Assembly: GCA_037179335.1 (NCBI GenBank)
Contig: JAKZHN010000006.1
Coordinates: 868,001-932,000, forward strand
Length of the DNA stretch: 64,000 nucleotides
DNA from: Cyclaneusma minus
Lineage: Eukaryota > Ascomycota > Leotiomycetes > Marthamycetales > Marthamycetaceae
Reading direction: 5' to 3'
Part shown: piece after piece, positions 55,798-64,000 of the stretch
Layout: each line of letters begins with the position of its first letter
How positions within the stretch are numbered: position 1 is the first letter of the stretch
The notes under the pieces: model-generated
Told to the model about the DNA's origin: nothing
The model's input: only the letters and a program-made list of their open reading frames with translations
The model's database searches: none
Program-made: the position numbers and the translations under genes

Positions 55798-57500
55798 TGT
55801 GTTGATGAGGTTGGTAGAGATGTGTGAGAAGAGAAGGATGAGATGGATGAGTGATGAGAGTGATGATTGTCTTGAAGGTTGAAGTAGTTGAGACTTGAGA
55901 AGACTTGAGGAAGAAGACGATCTTGAAGTAGAAGGTTGTGTGTAGAAGGAAGAAGGAAAGAGGGCTCGAGTGGGAGACACGCAGTCTTTTTATGTCTCAG
56001 GGACGGCTCGCAAATCCGCACTAACGATGCCAAGGCGCCCCGAGCAACTGTGAATCATGTTTGATGAAGAGACGGCAATAGGAAGGCTTTGCGACAGTTG
56101 GTTTGGAGCGGGGGTAGGAAAAGATGCCGGCAGCAGCATGACTGACTTCAGAAAGCTGAGTAGCAATGAAAAGGGGTAGCAACAGTAGGCCAGCGAGGCG
56201 ACAGTAGCAGACCCAAGCAGTGAATGACTGAACGTCAAACAGCTCGAATAGCCACAAAGTAGATGGGGGAGTGAATGCTGACTTCAGCATGATCATAGGG
56301 TTTGATCACACACCCGAGAAATCTTGACCATCAATCATAGCGTGGCCAAGGATGAGTTGACCAAACCAGATTTTCGAACAAGCAACTCGGACTTGGGACT
56401 AGGAGGCGATACATGGAGCTGGGATCAGAGGAAGCCATGAAGAAAAAACTTTACATACGTGACCAGGGTACGGGTACGCAACGGGAGGCAGCTCGAGTCT
56501 GCGCATCATGCCCATGTTGGTGTCGACGGATGGCTTGGCAGGGTCGAAACCAAGAGGAGCTGAGTAGCCAGCAGGTCCACCTTGGTGAGACATTGTGACT
56601 GATGTCGTAGGTGATGGGTTTTCTGTGTGAAGATTAGCAGGAGTTCTAGAGTCTGCTTGCAGTGGTGTCGAGGAAGGAATGGTGGCAGTTGAAACTCGAC
56701 AATTGTTACCACAAACACCAATGGGGCATGACCAAGGTGGTAGCTGGCCCAAGTGGGAGTAGGCAATGGTGGGGGTGTGCAGAAAAGACGGCAGTAGCAA
56801 GGGTGAAGCAACGTACTGTTTGTTTGTGGTAGAGTCTGCTGTTGGAAGTCGGAGCTGTTGTCGCTTGAGCTGTGGGGACTCAGAGTCAGCAAAAGTGAAA
56901 GATGAAAGTTCGAAAAGTGAGTGCGGGCCAGTAGCAGAGTAAGTGTAGCAGCCAAAGGCTCACAGATGTCCAGATGATTGATTTGTCAAGCATTAGTGAC
57001 TGAGATCCAATTGAAGTTGGCTCACAAAGAAACCAATCACAGCTATAGAGTGTAAAGCTGTGATGTGGAAATCCGGCTCAAAGATTTGTGCAGCAGAGGC
57101 AGATATGATGCCAGTGTGCATTGATCAGGTGATTCACCAACTTGGTGGCAGTGGGTGATGCAGAGCAAGCAACCACAGATTAAGATGGAGATACGCAAGG
57201 GCAGAGGAGATTCACAATTGACTTACCAGAGTCTTCAGCTTTGCGGAGAGTGGGAGGAGTTTGGAGATCTGAAAGCTGGATGTGAGCAGAAGTGGTCAAG
57301 GAGGACTGAGGTTGGAGGAGTTAGAAAGGCGCAAGCTTGATTGGAGGAAGTCGAAGAAGCTTGGTGGTTGTTGATGTTGCAAGGAAGAGGTGCGCAGGAA
57401 GTCGGAGTATGAAGCACGTACCTTTGAGAGTTGGGGAGTGGGAGTGGTTGGGAGATGTAAAAAGTTGGAGGAGAAAGGGCCTCGGAGTTCTTTTAAGCTC
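55798..57500 (-). promoter_or_regulatory. Argonaute upstream region with a probable spliced leader and second promoter
   Basis: Read on the minus strand, the region has pyrimidine-rich exon-like blocks separated by good splice sites: a donor GTAAGT at 57226 paired with acceptor CCCACAG ending at 56870 (357 nt), then a donor GTACGT at 56816 paired with TGCAAG ending at 56657 (160 nt). These lead to an ATG at 56593. A separate TATA-like box near 55987 can serve the short form starting at 55797. So two promoters are proposed. Confidence 0.4.
56459..56593 (-). other. Probable alternative first coding exon of Argonaute (45 codons)
   Basis: The ATG at 56593 opens MSHQGGPAGYSAPLGFDPAK, then RRLELPPVAYPYPGH, and meets a GTATGT donor at 56458 in phase 0. 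In the main first exon, a phase-0 acceptor (GGCAAGCAG) ends at 55687. Joining the two would place LELPPVAYPYPGH directly before ILVRINQYKV, where the short form has LALRPKDLNTLGKQ. The spacing and the start of the N domain match. The frame is too short to stand alone, and no other downstream exon fits. Transcript evidence is lacking. Confidence 0.45.
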
Positions 57501-59248
57501 AATCTTGGGGGGGCCTCGCCTCAAGGTTGCTAGCGCGGGGACCAACCTTTGCTACCGAGTCGCTTGCGGCTGGAAGAACGTTTGGCGATAGCCTCAGAGA
57601 TGCGGCCGAGGGGAATCGTGGGACCAGAGGGACGGCTGGGGGGTGCGGGGGACCCAGGGGGGCGCCGGAGAGGGGCGACGGTGAGGTGAAGGCTGGCAAC
57701 GCGAGGATGGGCACACGAAGGTGGGCGACAGTGAGGTGAAGGCTGGCAACGCGAGGATGGGCACACGAAGGTGGACTACGATGATACTACGAAGCATGAT
57801 GCCTTGTGAAGAAGACCATACGAGGATGGGCAATGCGAGGGTGGGGACGAAGATGACCAGAATAGATCCCGAGACGATGACAACAGAGGGCAGGAACAGG
57901 TCGGGCCCTACCACTTGCCGTTCCTTCCTGTTCAGGGTCTGAGAAGACTGCACGTCCACTCCACCAGCCTCGCATGGAAGGACTATGTGGGACAACGATA
58001 CGGCAGCCAGCAAGTCATGAACTTAGGCTTCAGATGACTATGCATGATCACAGTGCAAACGGGGAGCATGGCATGGACTTCCATATGGCTTTCCTGGAAG
58101 GGGCGTTGGGAGAAACACCAACATATGTATGCAGACGGCAAACAGAGCGGGATGGATGCCACTTGGTATCTAGTAGGCCCACAACAGCACGGCCTTGGGG
58201 ACCAGAGTCCTTGAGCACATCTGGAAAGGAAGGACTCATTATGTGGTGGAAGCATGATGACGGGAAAGGTACCAACAAACAAAGCGTGTCTAGACATCCA
58301 GAGATAAGTGACTTGTGTAACCATGGGTTACGTGGATGACACAAATGCAAAATGCTATCGTTGCTGCTTTCTCGTTGACAGGAACATCTCGGTCGAGAAG
58401 GTAAACATCAGGTCGCTAAGCGAAGACACTACTTCCACACAAACAGCCCAATGCACAACGAAGGGAAATGTGAACCACCTCAGCACCTTCAAGACGCAAA
58501 GAGAAATACACTCTTCCATACATATGCACTCAAAAGAAAACATCGGAGTCATCAGGATAATTGATCCCGGCCGGATGCACAGAAGAAAAAATGATAATGC
58601 ATGTCACCGCAATAAATAACCGAGACATTTGCAGCTCACCGTCACTCTAAAAACACTCACAGCACCACACATCACGGCAACTGGCCGCAACTCACAAACG
58701 AAATACTCAACGAAAGGAATCGTTGGTTCAACGGCTGAATTTCTTTGATTCAACGGCTGCCTTTCGCTGGACCGCCTGTTTAAAAGCTCGCCTGGCCAAT
58801 TAGAGACTTGCAGTCAAACCTTGTAGAGCCCCTTTCCCCAACGCCACGCTATGTTTTCTCCCCGCAAAGTCTTAGAAGAGAAGAAACTATGGTACAAACT
58901 TTTGCGAGGATGATGCCTGACTTGCCAATTGGCCCACCCCGATGACGAAACTCCCAGTATGCAAATTGCCTCCCCGGTGATGCCGTTGGTGGAAACGCTG
59001 CTTGTTAGCTTTGCGCTATGCGAAAAAAGAGCTGGCCACATCGAGATCTGCCTGCTGGTGACCGGAACTGCAAGATCCACGCTGAATGTGCTCTGAGGAG
59101 TCATCAGCGCCCGTATCCGTATCCGTAACCTGAACCTGAGCCGGAGCCTGAGTCGGAGAGTTAGCATACGCTTGGTGAAGAACAAGCTGCTTGAAGTATG
59201 GGCAGCTGGGGAAAGACGATGCTGCAAAAGCAAAGTGTGCAAAACTCC
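57501..59248. other. Far-upstream Argonaute flank and RNA14 3' flank
   Basis: 1.7 kb, G-rich near 57.5-57.9 kb, with a 50-bp tandem duplication (57671-57770). The open frames on both strands between 57.5 and 58.6 kb are repeat-driven or motif-free. No gene supported. Confidence 0.45.
57671..57770. repeat. 50-bp direct tandem duplication
   Basis: Two adjacent 50-bp units, 57671-57720 and 57721-57770, are identical over about 40 bp (GTGAGGTGAAGGCTGGCAAC and onward) and differ at about three bases near the start. A weak third relative (ACGAGGATGGGCAATGCGAG) lies near 57820. Confidence 0.85.
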
Positions 59249-62200
59249 TTAGTTCTGCCAACGACGCTTGTTTTGGGATGAGCCATAGTGCCTTCCGGAG
59301 TTGCCATATGAATTACCATTCTGATGATAATCCTGTTGACCACCTCGGTACGAGCCCCTGGAAGTTTGATGGTAGCCTTGCATGGCCCCTCTGGGCACTT
59401 GATTGGGAAACTGCTCCCGATCATTGCCAGGGTTATCATCCTTCATGGCGGCCTTGCGCTGCTCGTGTAGTTCGAAATAATTGAGGGAGATGGACTCTGA
59501 TGATAGCATATCTGGGACAGTCATACCATTGTCGTATCTCCGAGCCTGCTCCCTCTCAGCTCTCCACGAACTGTAGTCGGGAACGCGGGTCTGGCTGAGC
59601 AAATTCACCAATCTTTGTGGATTGACGTTGGTCTGCCAGTCGTAAAGCTCAGCTCTGGGGATTATGCTGAGGAGGAAAGTGATGTCACGGGGAATTGGAG
59701 TGGGTGCCGAGTTGGATTGCCATTGCGGCGTTCCTTGTGTCTGCTGAAGACGCTTCTGCTGATCCAGTCGCCGGCCAGCAGCACCTTTGAGTGGAGACTC
59801 GCCTCTTTGCAGCTTGCGGGGACGGTTCATCTCATTGTCGGAATCGTGGTCAAAGGGACGCTTGGGAGAGTGCGTCTGCTGTGGTTGGGGGTACATAGGC
59901 CGAGGACTATTCTCTTGTCTGTATTGCGGCAAGGGACTGTTCCTCTGAGAAGGTACTTGCTCGACCGACTGCATCACTGTCTTCGGCTTCATCTGACTCG
60001 CCGGAGAAATAATAGGGCGGACAGCTGTCGGGTCAAACCCATCAGCAGAATGACGGGAAGCGAACCTAGCAAGCTTCGGATCTTCGGGGAACAAAACTGC
60101 CATCCGCTGCTCCAGCTTTTGGATCTGCGAAAGGTCGCCGTATTCAGACTCGTACTTATGCATGCACGAGTAGAGAGACCTCGTCTTGGAGATTTTCTCG
60201 GGTTTTTGGGTCAGGCGATTGACAGAAGTCTCGAAGGCAACTCGAGCATCTAAAGAATGTTAGCTGTAATTCAGCAAGATATAACTCGAAATTGTGACTT
60301 ACTCGTTAGGTCGCCGATGGACAGCAAATGCTTGAGATACTCGAGAAGAAAGACTTCGTCTTCGGGGAAGAGCTTCGAACCCCTGTCGAAGATTTTCGTT
60401 CCGACTGCTTCCTTGTACACGTGGTGTTCGATCAACGCAGCGACTACGTAGAGATCGCTAGTAATCCGACCTTTTGCACGAGCATCATTGAAGATCTGTC
60501 GAGATCCACCAACAACAGCACCAGGCTTGCCTTTGCCTTGGACTCGGCGCATAGCACGCATGAGTGCAATCCATGCAAATGTTATGGTGCGAGATAATAG
60601 CTTGTTTTGCATTTCGTAGCCCTTCTTGACAGCCTCAATCTTGCTGGCTCGAAACTTGGCCTTTGCATCTTTCTCGCTCTGCTCGGCATCTTCATCATCC
60701 TCATCAGCCGGCCCGACGATGGCATCGATGGACGCATCTATGCTAGCTTCGTTTTCGATTTTCTTGATCTCCTCGGCCTCACGTGCTTTCAGCGTCTTCG
60801 CCAAGTCATACAGAGCAGTGAGGAGTTTGTCATAGGGAGCTCTGACGGCAGCCCCCCGACTAGCTATTGCCTCATCGCCTTCCTCGACTGGCAAAACTGT
60901 CTCTAAGCGGTCGCCCTTCTTGAAAGCAAGCAAGCAGCTCTCGGGGTTGGCGACGATGCCCTGGTCGAGAAATTCATTGCCTTCCTTTTCCAAACCGTTG
61001 GCGAAGCACCAGTCTGCCGCATCCACCCAGATCTCGGGCCAGAATCGGAGTGCCATGACCGCCTGCTTGTAGACATGTACCACACGCTTCTTGTAGAGAT
61101 CCAGCTCATCATCTTTGAGAACTAATGGATCTTCAATTTCCCACTGAATCCATCGCTTCCAGATATCGACTTGCTGTTGGTATTCCTGGTCGCCCTCGAA
61201 TCCCAGAGCTGGAGGAAGGCGAGGTAAGTTGGTGCGCAAAAGGCCTCGGGTGATGTTGTCGAGGGCCGTGTTGGCCGTCCGGGCTGTCATGTAGGCTGGG
61301 GACCGTTCTTGAAGAAATTTGCGGCCTGTCATCTTGTTCAAGCCCATCTCAAACTGGTCATACTCCTTCCACAGGGCATTGACGGCCGACATTGGCACGC
61401 AAATCGCACGCTGATACGCTTTTCGGAGGCGGTCCATCTTCTGCTGGTCAATCCAGCTGTTGCCGCCGATCTGCCCAGGGGCGCTTCGATGGAACTGGAC
61501 ATATTCTTGCCAGATCTTGCCCGAGTCGCGGTCATGGCCCACGTTATCGAGGACAAAGTCATAGGCTTGAGAGACGGTAGCACGTGCAGATCCGGACGGA
61601 TCGCTAGTAAGGTCGTTTCGGCGTCGGATGTAGTTCAAGTAGATTGACCACAGGTGCACGTTGGGGACCTTGAGAAGAGCCTTGGTAAAGATTTGCTCGG
61701 CAGCGTGGAAGTTATCCATACTGAGCTCCATCTCAGCATAGTCAATCCACATATCAGCCTATACACTGTCAGTTATGTAGTCTCTGAACGCACTTTCAGG
61801 GGAACTCACGGCAGATGGGAACACCTGGAAGAAACGCTCGTACACAGCGCGGGCATCATCAAACTTATTGCGTCTCCGGTGCTCACTAATCAAGGAAAGC
61901 CAGGCTTGCAAGTCTCCTCGGGGGTCTTCCTTGATGCGATCCTCGAGAATGCCGGCGATATCGTGCGGTAAACGAGCCTTTGGCTGAGTCGCATCTGTGG
62001 TGGAAGCGGCGACCTGTGCTTGTGCATTCTGCTGCTGTCCTATGGTCTTTTCGCTGGCATTACCATTCGCAGGGGTGTTTGAGGGGATGTCGGCGGCATT
62101 GGGCACAACGCTTGTAGTGTCCTCATGTGCCATACTAGGCTGTAAGTCTTGGGGGACATTGGTCTGTAGAGGAGAGCGGGTAGCTGAGCGAGTCGGGGCC

Positions 62201-62619
62201 GCGGAGCCCGGCTGCAGCAAGCCAGTGGAAGTCGCCCTGGGGGGAGGCACGTAATTCTCGTCGTCCGAGTCGTCTGCTAGAAAGCCCCCGATGGTCTTTG
62301 GCCTCGGCGCGGAAGCAGCCGATGAGGGTCTCGAGGTCTCTTGGGATGCGATGGCGGCGGCCACTGGATTCGGATTGAAGGATGCAGGATCATAAGAGTC
62401 GCCATTAGAGATAGCACCTGAGATGGATGGAGACGAAGACGAAGACGAAGCACGAAGAACTTGATCATCTGCAATGTTTTCTTCTTTGACTGTTTCGCTA
62501 TGATCAGAATGCGGCAGAAGCCCAGCCTCAACACTTCCACTCTCTGCCTGGCCCCACGCATCTCCTTCTGCTGCTGCCTGCATGCGCTGCAGCTGAGCGA
62601 GTTCGTCGTCCTCCGCCAT
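59249..62619 (-). CDS. RNA14: RNA14 / CstF-77, mRNA 3'-end processing factor
   Basis: Scaffold of cleavage factor IA (CstF), required for cleavage and polyadenylation of pre-mRNA; nuclear. Predicted 1088 aa from exons 62619-61810, 61758-60303 and 60249-59249; introns are 51 and 53 nt. The start MAEDDELAQLQRMQAAAEGD is chosen over an in-frame Met 54 codons upstream. Residues 1-220 are acidic and Ser/Pro/Gln-rich, likely disordered. HAT (half-a-TPR) repeats run from about 235 to 830: DLQAWLSLISEHRRRNKFDD, ADMWIDYAEMELSMDNFHAA, HLWSIYLNYIRRRND, KIWQEYVQFHRSAPGQIGGN, WKRWIQWEIEDPLVL. The intron-2 join gives SIGDLTNARVAFETSVNRLT. The C-terminal monkeytail-like segment (FLLSIIPRAELYDW) should contact RNA15. 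It ends in a Gly/Gln/Asn/Arg-rich tail with RGG-like repeats. Divergent from ASF1. Confidence 0.95.
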
Positions 62620-63118
62620 GATTCCAGTGGTATGGTTGACGTTGATGGAGCTGGTTGCAGGAGGAGGTCGTCCGGCAGATGGAATGGTGGTGGTGTTGCT
62701 GGCGCAGCTGGTCGAAGGGAGCGCGCAAGGGCGAGAACGGGCGCTGTCGCGGAAGGAGGGTGGCCAACAAAGGGCGCTCAAGCGGGGGCAGTGTCAGAGT
62801 GAAATCGGTGCTGCGACGATCTGGTTGTGAAGCTGTCGTGGTGAGCTGCAGGTGTGCTTGCTGGATTGCGATTGAGAAAGTCAAAGGATTGAATTCGCGT
62901 GCTATGACGTATCCGGCCTAGCTCCGGGGCGCACAGACCACACTAGAATAGCCATTAACGCGTCGCGTGTGGCCGGGGCAAGAGCGGTCTGTTTGTCGTG
63001 TTTGAGGCGCTTCTGTTTTCCTCTGCCCCTACCTCCACTTCCTCTCCTCTTCGTGTCTCCCCTCTCAACCCCAATACCCATCCCCAGACTCGTCCGCCTA
63101 GCAAGCACCGAAATCACA
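62620..63118. promoter_or_regulatory. Shared promoter, RNA14 / ASF1
   Basis: 499 bp between two divergent starts. The last about 100 bp before ASF1 are pyrimidine-rich. No specific factor site recognised. Confidence 0.45.
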
Positions 63119-64000
63119 ATGTCGGTCGTCAGTCTCCTCGGCGTCAACGTCAAGAACAATCCCGCCAAGTTCGGCGATCCCTACGAGTTCGAGATCACCT
63201 TCGAATGCCTCGAACAGCTGCAGAAGGGTGCGTCTGCGCGCGTGTCTCCCGCCATAGGAATAATGCTGACAAGCTCCCAGATCTTGAGTGGAAGTTGACC
63301 TATGTCGGCTCTGCCACCTCGTGAGTAGCTCGAGAATCAACATCCCTCCAATTCTGCTAACAAACCCCAGCGACGAGCACGACCAGGAGCTCGACTCTCT
63401 CCTCGTCGGTCCCATTCCCGTCGGCGTCAACAAGTTCATCTTCGAGGCCGATCCCCCTGACACCAAGCGGATCCCCGATGCCGAGATCCTGGGCGTTACT
63501 GTGATTCTCTTGACTTGCGCCTACGATGGCAGAGAGTTCGTTCGCGTTGGCTACTACGTCAACAATGAATATGACTCAGAGGAGCTGAACGCCGACCCCC
63601 CAGCCAAGCCCCTGATCGACCGCGTCAAGCGCAGTATCTTGGCCGAGAAGCCCAGGGTTACTCGTTTCGCCATCAAGTGGTACGTTGAAATCCTGCTTCC
63701 GCCATTTTCGCAACTATACTAATTTTCTCTTCAGGGACACCGATGCTTCCGCTCCCCCTGAGTTCCCTCCCGACCAGCCAGAGGCCGATCTCGTTGCCGA
63801 CGAGGAGGAATACGGTGCAGACGAACCCGAAGAGGAGGAGGAGGAAGAAGTTGCCGAAGGCGCCGGACCTGCCAATCCCGATGCTATGGACGTTGCTACC
63901 GAGGGAGCTGCAGGCGCTGACAATGTCTCCGACGACGGCAGCGAGGATCTTGAAGGCGAGAGCAGCGGCAGTGAAGACGAGGAGGAAGGCGAAGAGGAAG
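63119..64000 (+). CDS. ASF1: Histone H3-H4 chaperone ASF1 (3' end outside window)
   Basis: Nuclear chaperone that hands H3-H4 dimers to CAF-1 and HIRA in nucleosome assembly. Exons 63119-63227, 63281-63320, 63371-63679 and 63735 to the window edge; introns are 53, 50 and 55 nt. The start MSVVSLLGVNVKNNPAKFGD is the invariant ASF1 N-terminus. The Ig-like core of about 155 residues continues with PYEFEITFECLEQLQKDLEW, KLTYVGSATSDEHDQELDSL and GPIPVGVNKFIFEADPPDTK, and with VTVILLTCAYDGREFVRVGY, and YYVNNEYDSEELNADPPAKP. It ends RFAIKWDTD. After it comes an acidic tail dense in Glu, Asp and Gly, still open at base 64000, as in other fungi. Confidence 0.96.

Noticed and set aside
55087..55827. 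246-codon plus-strand frame antisense to the Argonaute first exon
   Set aside because: Same codon-bias shadow; no motif.
57499..58013. Pro-rich minus and Gly/Arg-rich plus frames over the 50-bp duplication
   Set aside because: Repeat-driven open frames on both strands without motifs.

Overview
The window looks like nuclear DNA of a filamentous ascomycete (Pezizomycotina; Dothideomycetes is my guess, not proven). Genes carry short introns (mostly 49-80 nt) with GT-AG ends and CTAAC/CTGAC-type branch sites. Both strands are used, and many genes sit as divergent pairs 440-710 bp apart. The families are typical of moulds: a Grainyhead/CP2 factor, a kinesin-10-like motor, a DFG5-type GH76 mannosidase, an Argonaute, RNA14 and NOP9. 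I find no rRNA, tRNA, CRISPR array or intact transposon.

Layout. 1-7.3 kb: a full-length ABCG transporter (minus, cut by the window start, interrupted by an intron that holds a 250-bp palindrome), a kinesin with C-terminal helix-hairpin-helix motifs (minus) and AIM24 (plus). 7.3-36 kb is gene-poor: the Grainyhead-like factor (minus), an oxysterol-binding protein (plus), a conserved fungal protein of unknown role (minus) and one small uncertain gene, separated by gaps of 2.8, 6.9, 6.8 and 5.2 kb. 36-64 kb is gene-dense: complex I NDUFS8 (minus) facing mitochondrial acyl carrier protein (plus), VPS74/GOLPH3 (plus), tubulin cofactor C (minus) facing an unknown membrane protein (plus), DFG5/DCW1 (plus), aldose 1-epimerase (minus) facing NOP9 (plus), a slicer-competent Argonaute (minus), and RNA14 (minus) facing ASF1 (plus, cut by the window end).

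Most unusual features. (1) The 22.1-26.9 kb gap is a head-to-tail array of about eight decayed copies of a unit of roughly 560-700 bp. Each copy has two TATA-like boxes and a leader-like stretch, and only one short open frame survives. (2) The ABC transporter intron is almost entirely a long inverted repeat, resembling a MITE or introner-like element acting as an intron. (3) Argonaute has very strong codon bias and, upstream, what looks like an alternative first coding exon with a spliced leader. (4) Two complex I genes share one promoter with two CCAAT boxes.

Functional links. NDUFS8 and ACP belong to one respiratory complex. DFG5, the ABC transporter, the OSBP protein and VPS74 act in membrane or cell-wall traffic. 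The remaining neighbours are housekeeping genes without an evident shared pathway. Exon boundaries were assigned by reading splice sites, frame phase and family motifs by eye. All multi-exon models below keep frame arithmetically, but none is backed by transcript data.
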